From Odontesthes bonariensis (Eukaryota > Chordata > Actinopteri > Atheriniformes > Atherinopsidae): a DNA stretch of 64,000 nt. The DNA lies in NCBI RefSeq assembly GCF_027942865.1, contig NC_134515.1, positions 3,542,839 to 3,606,838 of the forward strand, in the 5' to 3' direction. Positions 9,806 to 22,200 of the stretch are shown here, piece after piece; within the stretch, counting starts at the first letter, position 1, and each line of letters opens with the position of its first letter. The translations under genes were made by a program, and so were the position numbers. The notes under the pieces are model-generated. The model had not been told where the DNA came from. It saw only the letters and a program-made list of their open reading frames with translations, and ran no database searches.

Positions 9806-11245
9806 ATTCAATACACTTACATCATTTTCTGGGGGGAAAAAAGGGACAGTGTGATCTGACATGAATCGTCACTGATTGGACCGGTGGTCCGACCTTTGAA
9901 CCGGAAGGAAAACACAGCCAGACAAACAGAAACAAACGAACATGTCACAAACGTGAGAGTTTATACAACATTTTTATCAACTAATTTATCACTGTTTTGT
10001 ATAATGTGACCACCTGGCATTGTATTGTATTACCTTAATGTTCTGTGTTTTCACTCATTGTAACATCTGACGTTTCAATAAAGTTTGCTTTAAAAAAAAA
10101 AAAAAAGAATTGATATTCGTGGCTGAAAAATAGATACTTTATCGAGAAACGAAACATCGATATATATCGCAATATCGATAGAATTGATCAGCCGTAATGT
10201 AGAGATGGAGACAGAAAATCTGAGAAAGAAAGGAAGCAACGCACCGCTGACAGTAAGATCTCCTAATTAACTAATGATACCAGCACAAAAAAGACTTATT
10301 GACATGTTTATTGTATGAAGTCATGTGTTGTCAACTTTATGAATCACTGTACGAACATCACATAATGATAGAGAATCAGTCTTTACTGCACAGTTGGTCA
10401 CCAGCTTTCTGCCCTCTCTTACCACAGCAGTCAGCTTCTTTCACTCCTTTTTAGTCTCACTTCCTGTTCTTCTCAGACTACAATGATGATTATAAAAGCT
10501 CAACCACCCACGATTTATATACATATATATTCTGTTACCTACATAAACGTATGTCGGCTACACACAGACTTCAGGGTTTAAGCCTGCAGCTAACACACAT
10601 AAACACAGTTTGTCACATGTTTAGATCATAATGACTTCACACACAAAATGAATGATTACAGATGATTTAACTGCTTAAAACAACCGATAAGCTGGATTAA
10701 AGTTGATGCAGAAGCTCCACACCATCCCATAGAATCTAAAGTGCATTATCGCGATAATTTGCATGCATTGCAGCAATCTGCGCCGTCTGTGGTTCTCTAT
10801 TTGCATGTGTTGTGTGTATCATGTGTTGTGTGTATTAGCAGAACACGCGCTGTCAAATCAATGCAGATTTCTTTGTTTTTTTTGCTTATTTCTATTTGCA
10901 TTCATTTTCTCAAGTTGCAGCATGCTGAGCTTTCAATGTGTGTAATTAGAAGCCTTTTGTTGTCATGGTTACATTAAGAAACACACGGTTGGAAGCAGGG
11001 TTCCTATAAAGACAGTGATCTGAAGTTACAAGCTGGAAACAAACAGCAAGTCAGATTCATCCACCTGAACTGCAGAGTTTCTCTATAAAAGCCTTAAAAT
11101 TTAAATGACTAACTCTTAAATCAGAAAATAGAAGTATAGTTTTTCTAACTAAAGATGATCTCACCAATCATATGAAGGAAAAGGCTGAAAATCTTTCATG
11201 GAGCAAATTCTGCTAATTTAAGACTCATGTCATCAGTAAGACAAG
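9806..11245. other. No gene recognised
   Basis: I see no coding exon here. A poly(A) run after aataaag near 10076-10105 suggests an old retroposed 3' end. Confidence 0.5.
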
Positions 11246-11374
11246 AAGCACTCGATTGTGTGACTTAAGGGGAAGTTCGTTTTTTTTAAAGCTGGACCTT
11301 ATTTCTGCCATAAAATATGTTCATCTACTCACCGATAACAGTTTGGTGAAAGTCGGCGTCCTTCGGAAGATATT

Positions 11375-12235
11375 TAGGTCAAGGTCAGGTTTATTTATAG
11401 AGCATCTTAAAACAACCTGGGTTGACCAAAGTGCTTTACACAAATAAATAACAATAAAATTCAACAGATACATTTAACAAAGAAATCCAGCAAGAGATAA
11501 AAACAATTTACATTTACATTAGACAACATTTGTTTCACCCAGGTCTGAAAGCCTGGGAGAAAAGGTGGGTTTCAAGAGATGTTTTAAAAATTTTGTGCGT
11601 TTCTGATGAACGAATATGCAGCGGTAACCATGGTGACCCATTCCACAGTTTAGGGGCAGCCGCTGCAAAAGCTCGATGGCCTTTCGTTTTTAGCCTGCAT
11701 TTAGGCCCATCCAGGTAAAGTTTGTTTGCCGACCTCAGAGCTCTGATTGGTCTGTGAACATGTATGAGTTCAGACCGTTTAAAATTTTAAAAACAAACAT
11801 CAGGATCTTAAAATCAATTCTGAAGCAGACAGGAAGCCAGTGCAGAGAGGCCAGAGCTGGGGTTATATGTTCCCGTCTCTCTGTACCTGTTAAGAGCTGA
11901 GCAGCAGCAGCATTTTGCTAGTCTAAACCTACGTACAACGAGCTACAATAATCCGGTCTGGAAAAAATAAAATTATGAATCCCCTTCTCCAGGTCACTGG
12001 GAGAGAGGTGAGGTTTTCCCCTGGCCAGAAGTCGCAGCTGGAAAAAGGCACTTTGGACTACAGATCCAACTTGCCTGTCAAATTTAAAATCAGTGTCAAT
12101 AGTGACGCTGAGGCTCCTCATGACAGAGCAGTTTTTGAACCGAGGTAAGGGGCGGAGCATCAACACAGTCACTGTAAAGTCCATGGCAGCCAAACACTGT
12201 GACTTCTGTCTTACTGTCATTTAGAAAAACATAAA
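11375..12235 (-). mobile_element. LINE (L2-like) RT C-terminus and 3' UTR, minus strand
   Basis: Minus frame 12220-11918 has DTDFKFDRQV, FFQLRLLA and RPDYCSSLYVGL, conserved C-terminal RT blocks. The 3' UTR end is at about 11385 (tttatttatagagcatctta). A near-duplicate of the flanking sequence occurs at 11270-11385 and 12246-12360. Confidence 0.75.
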
Positions 12236-12633
12236 AACATATTTAAAGGAGAAGTTCATTGTTTTAAAATCTGGACCTTATTTCTGGCATAAAATACCTT
12301 CATCTACTCACCGATAACAGTTTAGTGAAAGTCGGCGTCCTTCGGAAGATATTTAGATCACTGGAGATCGGCGTATATCCATATAACGGGAGTGAACAGG
12401 GCAGAGACAATACAGCCTCTAAATAAGGCATTATCTGTCTTTATTTCACCGATACTTTAAGACCAATGAATGAATGAACGCGTACTATTGCACTGTTAGC
12501 TCAGAGCTGCCGTGTTGTTGTTATCGGGGGGGCTTATAGGAAGCTTTCTACATACGCATCTACTGGGATGATGTCATCAACGCGCACCGCTGCAGCACAG
12601 CTCATTCACTCCGTGTTCTGTGACATAGACATA

Positions 12634-13183
12634 AGCCCTATTCGGATGGGACTAGTTCAATGGGGGGACGTATGCTAATGTTGGTTAACCAGACGACGCC
12701 AGGGAGAAGAAATGACCAATTCGGACGGGACAAGAAATCCCTGTAATATTCATCTAACATGGGAGGAGTTGTTGGTTACGCACAACCGTCACATCCTGGA
12801 TGCTATGCACGTCTTCATTTCACTTCCGTAAACCCCATCTGTACACAGACATGGCGCCGACCAGGTCGAAGCATGCGTGCTTGCAAGCAGCGCTTCATCC
12901 AGAACCTCCATGTTTGCAAACAGACACACCTAATTGTTTCTCTCTTTAAAAGGATGTGACGACATATTCCGTACTTATTACCGAAGGTCGCATTCGCACG
13001 GGATTAGTATTACCTATGGTAGATACTCCGGACCGTTTCACAGGAGGTAGAATTCTCGGCAAAGTTTACCGACATACTCCGCTATCTTTACTGACATGGC
13101 GCGTTCGGACGGGACTAGATTTCCCGGTTATTATTACTTTACCCCAGGTCCCCCCATTAAACTAGTCCCGTCCGAATAGGGCT
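12634..13183. mobile_element. 550-bp MITE, ends agccctattcgg
   Basis: Left agccctattcggatgggact and right agtcccgtccgaatagggct are inverted, flanked by ATA on both sides (3 bp). Internal copies of ttcg(c/g)acggga(t/c) occur in both halves. Confidence 0.75.
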
Positions 13184-13190
13184 ATAGAGG

Positions 13191-13820
13191 CTGTGTTCGA
13201 AACCGCATACTTCTCCTACTACTCATACTACCTTTTTGAGTTAGTATGCGAGTTTGAGTAAGCAAGAAGTTCCCGGATGCATACTAGATTCTCTGAAATG
13301 TTGGGTATGCATCATGAGGTTACTACTCATACTCAAACTACCCAAGATGCAACGTAACGTGACGTCGCCGATCGTCATTTCCTGTCAAAACGGCAGTTTC
13401 AAGCTAGCTACAACGAGGGCAGGTTCACTTCCTGTTTTCAAAACAAAAGCACCAATTGTATGGTAATGGCTTTCCCTATGATAAAAGGCAACGGGTATTT
13501 TATTTTGTGAAAATAACCGGAAGTGCGTTGCTCACTGCGGCTAGCTTTAGTAGCGCTGAATTCGTGGGAACAACACTGTAAATAGCCGGTAATTTTGTCA
13601 GGTTTTCAACACGTTGGGGATCTAAACGACTACTTTCTCGCCTGAAAATGTTTCAAATGTTGCTAAAGTTTACAGAGTTTAGAGCTTAAGGGAAATCAGC
13701 TTCAGGCCGGCTGATTTCGGCTCGGGCAGGAGCGAAATGCATTGTGGGTAAACGCTCTGCATACTGTCTGATCGATGAGTATGCAGAATGTAGTTTGGAA
13801 GTATGCGGTTTCGAACACAG
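13191..13820. mobile_element. MITE family F1, copy 2
   Basis: Same ends and body as 7211-7839; lies seven bases after the 550-bp MITE. Confidence 0.8.
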
Positions 13821-15954
13821 CTCTGTGACGGTCGGCTAACTTCACACAGAGTTTACTGCTACTAGTTTAGTGCAACATGGCAGGATATTTATCAGACTTT
13901 GACGACGACTTTGAGTACGATGCACGTCCTTCGAAAAACTTCAATTGGTTTTCAGCCTCATTTCTCCGGTTAAAATAAAAACAAAGACAGACATAGAGTG
14001 TCCATGAAGGGAAAAAAAAAAACTTTATTTATTTGAACAATAATGAAAACAAGACAAGACTCCTGCCTGTTTTCTCCCACGGAAACAGAGTGACCTCTTT
14101 TATTTTGTTGCCATGTTGACAAATTTTCCAGATTTGTAGGAATTACACAAGTCCGTTAAAAGAGAAACTCAAGAAAACGATATTTGGCAAACAAGCTCCC
14201 CAGGAGTTTCCGTTAATCTCACACTCTGCCCCTCGCCTGCCGCCACATGTGGTATTTGGAATGAACAACATGGAAATGAGAGCTCAGCAGCCCCCCCAAA
14301 CAAAACGACTTTGTGGTCCACAAAAAACACAACTGCATGACTTAATCATCAAAAAAAAAAAGAAAAAAAAAAAAAAATCATACAATTAGAAATTGTATAA
14401 AAAAATACTCTCTTAAATTAAATATAAAGCAAATAATAAGACAAATAATATATAATGTACATGTATGTGCCGTTGTGATTGCAAGTAATTCTCATCCCTG
14501 ACACCCAGAGGACTGTATATCCAGTTATAAACAGATTCATTCTGCTTCCTTTTACCTTCATTTGCTGAAGGATGGAATGATATGAGACCAAAACATATTA
14601 CGCCAATGAACAAACTAATAATTCAGGACCAAACAGGATTTTTCCAGTTTGTATTTTTAGGAATCAAGTCTTAGAAAGTCTGCAGTACATAATAACAAGC
14701 TTGGTGAGCACAACCTGAGACAAATACAGTCCTCTTAGCTCATTTAATGTGTTTACCACAACATAAAAAAAAACAGATTAATACGTGTTATTAGTGCAAA
14801 ACAAATGCCCATGGACACACAGGCTGCTGAAGTGGTTAGAAATGTGACCAAACTGGGACGAACCAGAATGGTTAATAAGCAAACCTAAAACATAACTGAG
14901 GTTTAGTTCAACACAGGTCTGTCCACTTTTAGTGCATAAAATCCAGTCAGTCACACTAAATCCTCCAAACAAACACAAAAGTGCTACAGTGACAACAACA
15001 ACAAAGCAAAATGAACAGATTGAGTTGTGAATCCTCTGCGGGTGGAAGTTCGGTTCAGTGGGGGGCTTTTATGACCTTCAGTCAACAATGAGCAAAGACG
15101 CCATTCAGTCAAAAAAAAAAAACAAGGAAAAGACAAAAGTTCAAACTGGCAACGCGTTCTTCTGGTCCAAATGACAGATTTACTAACAGTCTGTGTTTGG
15201 CACAAACCCTGCTGTGGTGTTAAATTTATTTAAGAGGTGCGGTGGCACTGAAAGCAGAGGACCTGGGGTGACTCGTGTCTCTCATTTCTTCATATTTTTT
15301 CCCTCTGAGCAGCCAGACTTCCTGTCATCTTTAAAGTGTCCTGATCAACAGTTCTCCAGCTTCCTGAAGCTCTTTCAGAGTTTCTCTTTGGACATTTTTC
15401 TGCTTTTTCCCCTCAACTTCAGTCCTTGTACCCGAACATCTTCAGAGGAATGTGTTTTTTCTTTGTTAAGCCACTTAAGATGGCTGAAGATGTCTGGGAA
15501 GACTTTGAGCTGACAGGATTTATTTAAGAGTTCTGGAAGAGCTACTTAGTTCCTGGATCTATCCTTCCTTTCTTTATATTTTCCTTCCAAACAGCCAGAT
15601 TTCTTTGGACATTTTCTGCTTTTTCACTCATTTTCAGTCCAGCCCTTGAACCTTTTTTCTTCATTAAGCCACTTAACTCTGAGCTATGAACCATTCAGGC
15701 AGGAAAAAGGCTCCTAACTCAAGGGATGAACCAGTGTTGTGTCCAACTTAGCAAAGAAGCTGTTTTAAACTGGATCTTTAGGCTCTTTGTTCCCAGCAGC
15801 CTGTCACAGAGACACATCATTTGTTCCCATTTCTTTAGCTGCATGTGTGAAAAACAGCAAAGATAACACAGTCTGACAGACAGAAAACAGGATTTCTGCA
15901 GCAACAAGGTGATTCCCAAAGAGCTGTTAGCTGAAAACTTGCCATATCTCAGCA

Positions 15955-17635
15955 TGGTGTGCAGTGTGTCCTTAAAACATTTGAGGAAACTGGACAAGTG
16001 GAGGACAGAAAAAGAAGTGTCAGGCCTAAAGAACTATCTACAGCAGATGAACAGGATCTGAAAGTGATGTCCTTAAGAAAGAGGAAAACATCCAGCAAAG
16101 ACCTGACACAGGAGCTGAGAGATGCATCTGGACCTTCAGCTGATCCATCTGCTGTTGGCCCAAGCCTCATCAGAAATGGGCTCCATGGAAGGGTGGCTGT
16201 CAGGAAGCCGTTCTTAAGGAAGGGAAACAGGGAGAAAAGGCTGAGCTGTGCCAAAGGACACAAGAAGCCGTTCTTAAAGGGACACTATGTAATAAATTAA
16301 GTCATTTATTAGCTCAAATCAACATATTCATTCATAAGTTAGTCCTCATTGGTGTAAAATGATCTCTATCAAAAATCTCCCTTATCCTCCTGAGTGAAGA
16401 ATAACTTGTCTGCATCTACATAGAGCGGGTAAGCTCTATGGAGGCTGCCATGTCCTTCTGGTCTATGAAAAACGACGAAGTGCCGAGAGGGACATAAAGC
16501 ACTTCGAATCGCGATTTCCCCACCAGGCCTACAAGCAGAAATGACGTCATTGTGACGTCATTTCCGCCAAATGGCTTATTACAGCCGCTAATGCTAAATA
16601 GATTTTATTCCTTGGCACATATGTCTTTGTGTTCATTAGCTTTCTTTTTGTAAGTGCATCATCTTCTTCTTTTTATTATTATTCCTATGCTCCCCCTGGA
16701 TATCTTCTTTTTGGCGTTATGCTCACATTTGTAAACTGTTATTTTGTTGATTTACTAATAAAGTTTAAAAAAAAAAATAAAAAAATGCTAAATAGATTTT
16801 ATCTCATAAATTATCCCACTAATAATGCATTGATTGTTACCAAACTTCTGCCGTAGTACACATAGGCTCTTAACTCACAAAACGAGGCATTAGAAAGTTT
16901 GTAAGTTTACCGGGAGTTTATTTACCGCTGCTAATGCTCCTATTGCTAACGCAGGCTAATGCTAACGCTGTGTCGACGTCACTTCCGGTAACTCCCGGAA
17001 TATGACTAATTGCGTTGCTTGCACACCAAAGGAGATGTTATGTTATCTGACATGTTATCTGTCATCTGTATTCATAGTGTTGTTGTATGTGTGTTATGTA
17101 ATCCTTTGTACTGTGTGTCTTGATTTCTTTTTGTTTGTATGGACCTTGAGTCTGAAGCTATAGCTTCTTGAATCTTGACACATTCCGCTTGCCGTAGTTC
17201 AAGAAGTTGCAGCGCACATTTGAAAACGTGAGGCGCTAGAGAGCAAATTCATTCAACTTTGCAAAATAAAATTGCACCACTAGATGGGGGAAGAAATTAC
17301 AAAGTGTCCCTTTAAGGAAGGGAAACAGGGAGAAAAGGCTGAGCTGTGCCAAAGGACACAAGAAGTGGAGTGAAAATCAGTGGCAGCAGGTCTGATGGAG
17401 GGATGAATCCTCCCCAGAGCCCGGAGCTCAACATTACTGAAGCAGTGTGGGATCATGTTGGCAGAGAACGGAACAAAAGGCAGCCCACATCCAAAGAAGA
17501 GCTTTGGGATGTCCTTCAAGAAGCCTGGAGAACTATTCCTGAAGACTCCTTAAAGAAAGGACAGAAAGCTCGTCTCAGAGGGTGTTTTTGTCTTATTTAC
17601 CGTATTTATACTCATGTTTGCGCATTTAAATAAAT
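15955..17635 (+). pseudogene. Tc1-like transposase remnant, interrupted
   Basis: The plus strand reads the Tc1 transposase N-terminal region (helix-turn-helix with RKRSVRPKELS) up to about 16275. After an inserted element it resumes at 17316 with NQWQQVWSDGG-like sequence, SPELNITEAVWDHVGRERN and the C-terminus. A 60-bp tandem duplication lies at the break. Stops and shifts make it inactive. Confidence 0.8.
16278..17311. mobile_element. TTAA-flanked 1034-bp MITE inside the Tc1
   Basis: Inverted ends agggacactatgtaat and attacaaagtgtccct; TTAA at 16274-16277 and 17312-17315. Contains a LINE-tail fragment near 17000-17180. Confidence 0.85.
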
Positions 17636-17860
17636 CCCTGCAGCTGTTTCCCGTTTGCACGGCAGCATTTTAACAAACAGGAGGCGACTCCAGACGTTTG
17701 CTTCCCTTTCAGAGAGTAAAAATTATTTAAATGCATCGTGCCGTGTGACCAAGGTTTGTAAGTTCAACAGCACGGAAAAAGCATGAAAACGCCATCTGTA
17801 CACACTGCTCAGCCAGGAATGTCCTTCTATATTCACCGGGAGAAATCTGAGCTGACCTGG

Positions 17861-18414
17861 GGTCCGTTTCACAAAGCAGGTTCAACAAACTCTGAGTCTA
17901 TTCCTGAACTCTGAGATAGAAAACTCTGAGTTTTCGGTTCCAGAAACGCTGATTTGAGTGAGTTTAATCAACTCGAGTTTAGCGTGTGCGCCACAACTTT
18001 AAAAAGCCAGCATCAATGGAGCCCCGATTCGACGAGTCACCATGGCAACGGGAAGAGGAGGGGCTACGTTTTTCACCAACCTCGAATTGGAAATCTTAAT
18101 GAGTTTCAACACATTTTTAGAAAGAAGTTTAAAATATAGTCCTTTGCAATCGCAATAATGTGGCTGAAAGAGGGCGGAGACAGAGAGAAACTCCAGGTTC
18201 ATTGAGTAAAACCTGGTCCCGACCAGGCTTCATAGAGTCCGTTACTATGGTAACTGACCTAGAGCTTAAGTTACCTCTCTCTGTGAAACAGGCTGGAGTT
18301 ACCCCTCTTTCTCTGGTCGAGTTGCCTCCCTTTGTGAAACGGAAAACTCAGAGTTTCCCTCATTTCAGGGTTAATAAACTCAGTTTTCACTAAACCTGCT
18401 TTGTGAAACGGACC
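17861..18414. mobile_element. MITE with ggtccgtttcacaaagcagg ends and a Myb-like fragment
   Basis: Inverted ends ggtccgtttcacaaagcagg and cctgctttgtgaaacggacc. The interior encodes a broken Harbinger-type Myb/SANT-like piece (NLELEIL, and in another frame EFQHIFRKK). A half copy lies at about 56160-56434. Confidence 0.7.
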
Positions 18415-19175
18415 TCAGGTACCCACAGCTGTGATCATAACATAACCTATTTAGCACTTTTCTTAGGAGTTAAGTGAAGAAATAAAACCAGAAGTGACAG
18501 ATGACATCAGAATAAGATCACACAACAGCTGCTGCTCTAAAGCTTCTTGCAGTTTGAACTTCTTCTTCTGGTTTTGTTGTTTTTTTATGGACCCCTGTTG
18601 GGCCTGAAGAGTTTTCTTCACCTTTAATAATAACACCGCTTCCATATACTGGAGGTGAGCAGGGTCACACCATGAGTTGGCTACAAAATGGCCGTGGTAA
18701 CGACCTCGCACTTATCTGACTGGTTTAGTAAATCTGGCCACCGGACGCAGATTACAGCCAAAGACTGTTTAACCGGTGGCTTCTTCAGGCGGTGGGAAAA
18801 TAATCTGAAAGCTTTGAGGCTGGCGTTTTGTTCGGTACTGACGGTTATTCCAGTTTTATTTTTAAACGTACGACCACAGCAGCAACATAATCATTTTAAA
18901 CATGAAAAAGGGGGAGTTAGTGAACAGCCATCAGTCTAATCACCAAAGTCTTATAACTGCAGGGAACACTTCTGCCCTGAGGCTCATCGGTCGTGTCAGA
19001 CTGACACAGATTTATCTGAACACTCCCACCATCTGAGGAAAAAAGCAGAGGAAGGGAAACTGAACTGAAACGTGTCCTCCCAGCTGTACCTGCGAGAGAA
19101 AGGAGATGTTTACCAGAGACAAACCGAGAGAGAAACCGGGCTGAACGGAGCTGTGACGGGATGTCCAAAGTCGGG

Positions 19176-19256
19176 TCAGATGGTGATGTAGTGCTGCCGC
19201 AGTTTGGCCACCAGGAACTCGTGGGTTAGGTTGTGTCTTGTGATTATTCCGACGAT
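19176..19256 (-). CDS. clcn6: clcn6 exon 23 (C-terminus)
   Basis: [15 protein letters not shown] then LRQHYITI and TGA at 19178-19176. Completes CBS2. Confidence 0.96.
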   Translation of the reverse strand: MVGIITRHNLTHEFLVAKLRQHYITI

Positions 19257-22200
19257 CTGGAGGAGAAGGCGGGTGATAAATAAGAGTTAGAACAGTTTCC
19301 CCTCATGTGCCCTGATCTCAGAGGTGGGTAGTAACGAGTTACATTTACTTTAGTAAGTTTTTTAAAATAATTATACTTCTAGGAGTAGTTTTAAATCTCT
19401 ATACTTTTTACTTTTACTTGAGTAGATGTGTGCAGCAGAAACTGTCCTCTTACTCCGCTACATTAGGCTACAATGAGCTGGTTACTTTTCTTCTTACCTC
19501 TTTGGTATTCTACGCCTCATTATTTTTATCCCCCCGCGTACGCCTCATTTTAATGTTTTATTCTGACAGAGAGAGACTGTGTTCGAAACTGCATACTTCT
19601 CCTACTAACTTTTTGAGTTAGTATGCGAGTTTGAGTAAGCGAGAAGTTCCCGGATGCATACTAGATTCTCCGAAATGTTGGGTATGCATCATGAGGTTAC
19701 TACTCATACTCAAACTACCCAAGATGCAACGTAACGTGACGTCGCCGATCGTCATTTCCTGTCAAAACGGCAGTTTCAAGCTAGCTACAACGAGGGTAGG
19801 TTCACTTCCTGTTTTCAAAACAAAAGCACCAATTGTATGGTAATGGCTTTCCCTATGATAAAAGGCAACGGGTATTTTATTTTGTGAAAATAACCGGAAG
19901 TGCGTTAGCTCACTGCGGCTAGCTTTAGTAGCGCCGAATTCGTGGGAACAAAATTGTAAACAGCCGGTATTTTGTCAGGTTTTCAACACGTTGGGGATCT
20001 AAACGACTACTTTCTCACCTGAAAATGTTTCAAATGTTGCTAAAGTTTACAGAGTTTAGAGCTTAAGAGAATTTGGCTGATTTTGGCTTGGGCAGGAGCG
20101 AAATGCATTGTGGGTAAACACTCTGGATACTGTCTGATCGATGAGTATGCAGTATGGAAGTATGTTGTATGGAAGTATGTAGTATGTAGTTTCGAACACA
20201 GCCTTAGACTTCCACCAAAGGCTCTACCACCTGACTGTGTTCCACCAATCAGACGCAGCCGTGCGGTCTGGTCACGTGACCGTACTCGATCTCAGCGGCG
20301 GGACGGGTTAGCTTTAGCATTAGCAGTCGTAGCAAACAAACAAAGAAACAGATGAAAAATGTCAGAACCAACGGTGGGAAATGAAGACGCAGACGAGGCC
20401 TCATACTGAAAGCATGTTTACCTTACAAAGAGTGAGAAACAGCAGCTACATTATGTGTCTTCTGTGGCAACCAAAACAAACGCACATTTCAGCAGAAACT
20501 CAACATCTAACTTGAGGAAACATGTAGCGCTAAGTTTCCTAAACTCGTTTTCCCCCCATGGATAGGTGAATGTTTGTTTTTTAGGTTACATATGGGTTAC
20601 ACATGTTTTAAACATTTCCTAAGTCTCTTTTATTTTTTATATAAGTTCTTGAATTTACCTGGATTATTTTAATTTAAGCTATTTTGTAATGAATTAATTC
20701 ATTTTAATTTATTTTATCAATTGGATGAACTCTAATTGGCCTAAAGATGATTATTTAGTATTTTTGTCTGTCTGATTGAATGCTTGTGTTAACAAATAAA
20801 TCAGACGTTACTCAACAGTTACTCAGTACTTGAGTAGTTTTTTCACCAAGCACTTTTTTACTCTTACTCAAGTAATTATTTGGATGACTACTTTTTACTT
20901 TTACTTGAGTCATATTATTCTGAGGTAACAGTACTTTTACTTGAGTACAATTTTTGGCTACTCTACCCACCTCTGCCTGATCTACACACTGAAATAAAGA
21001 GGCAGCCCCTGTTTTCACTCACTTCTCCGACGGCATTGACCACCGGCAGGTGTCGCAGGCCCATAGTCCTGAACAGGTTGAACACCTGGGAGATGCGGGT
21101 GTCGGGTGAAACCGTGTAAGGACTCGTGTTCATGTAGGGGGTGACATCCTGGGAACACAGGGATCATTGTCTAGTTTATCAACTCAATGATCTAGTTTAA
21201 CCTTAAAGGGATAGTTCGCTTCTTTTGACATGAAGCTGTATGACATCCCATATCAGCAACATCATTTATGAACATCTTCTTACCCCCTGCTGCGTCCTGT
21301 GAGCAGAGTTCCAGCCTCGTTTTGGTGTTGATGAAGGTAGTCCGGCTAGTTGGCTGGGGTTTAAAAAATAAAGCGTTTTGCTTCTCAGAACAATATGCGT
21401 TCAACAGAGTAATACATTTGCATCACAAAATGGTTCTCCAGGAAAAAGTCAGAGCTCACAATCGCTTGGCCCTATTTTCTCTCCCTTCATATCCCTGCCT
21501 GCTGCCGCCTGCTGACAGCCGCGCCTGTTACGGTGTTTGCTGCTCGCTCTGCACAGCAGGCAGTGATACGAAGGGAGAGAAAATAGGGCCAAGCGATTGT
21601 GAGGTCTGACTTTTTCCTGGAGAACCATTTTGTGATGCAAATGTATTACTCTGTTGAACGCATATTGTTCTGAGAAGCAAAACGCTTTATTTTTTAAGCC
21701 CCAGCCAACTAGCCGGACTACCTTCATCAACACCAAAACGAGGCTGGAACTCTGCTCACAGGACGCAGCAGGGGGTAAGAAGATGTTCATAAATTATGTT
21801 GCTGATACGGGATGTCATACAGCTTCATGTCAAAAGAGGCGAACTATCCCTTTAACTTTCTCTCTGGAGAAGCAGTCGTCTGACCGGGCGGTGAAACGGG
21901 TCGTACCACTATCATGCGGGGATTCAGCAGGGTGAGGTCCAGGTCGTGGATGTCAGGGTAACGGGGGTAATCTTCAGTCATCTCCGCATACGACAACCTG
22001 GGCTGAGTGGCGCTCTGCGGGGAAAAAGGCATCGTGAGAAGTCAGAAACATCTGCGACGTGCAGACCAACCTGCGGCGGAGACTGACCGACTGGTTTTCA
22101 GAGTAGCAAACCCCTCGGACGAGCAGGTTGACCAGCTGGGAGCGCAGGATCAGGCCGTGGAAGGTGAGCGGTCTGAAGCGCTCCTCCATGGTCCACTCCT

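Larger units (their letters stand above)
14024..19175 (-). other. clcn6: Probable clcn6 3' UTR region with overlapping polyadenylation signals
   Basis: No other gene lies between the clcn6 stop and two overlapping minus-strand AATAAA hexamers at 14024-14033. Bases 14034-15950 show no repeat or coding signature I recognise. Long 3' UTRs are usual for this gene in vertebrates. The interval has been entered by a Tc1 (15955-17635) and a MITE (17861-18414), so the real 3' end may be closer to the stop. This is inference from position and hexamers only. Confidence 0.35.

Noticed and set aside
13876-13980. Short frame MAGYLSDFDDDFEYDARPSK as a small gene
   Set aside because: Flanked by MITEs and without splice or regulatory support; more likely the start of a lost transposon gene.
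21268-21935. Long mirrored frames ([10 protein letters not shown] / [10 protein letters not shown] type) recurring at 21 kb, 26 kb and 38 kb
   Set aside because: They are the two strands of the palindromic TTAA element. The same peptides appear in every copy because the DNA is repeated, with no protein similarity.
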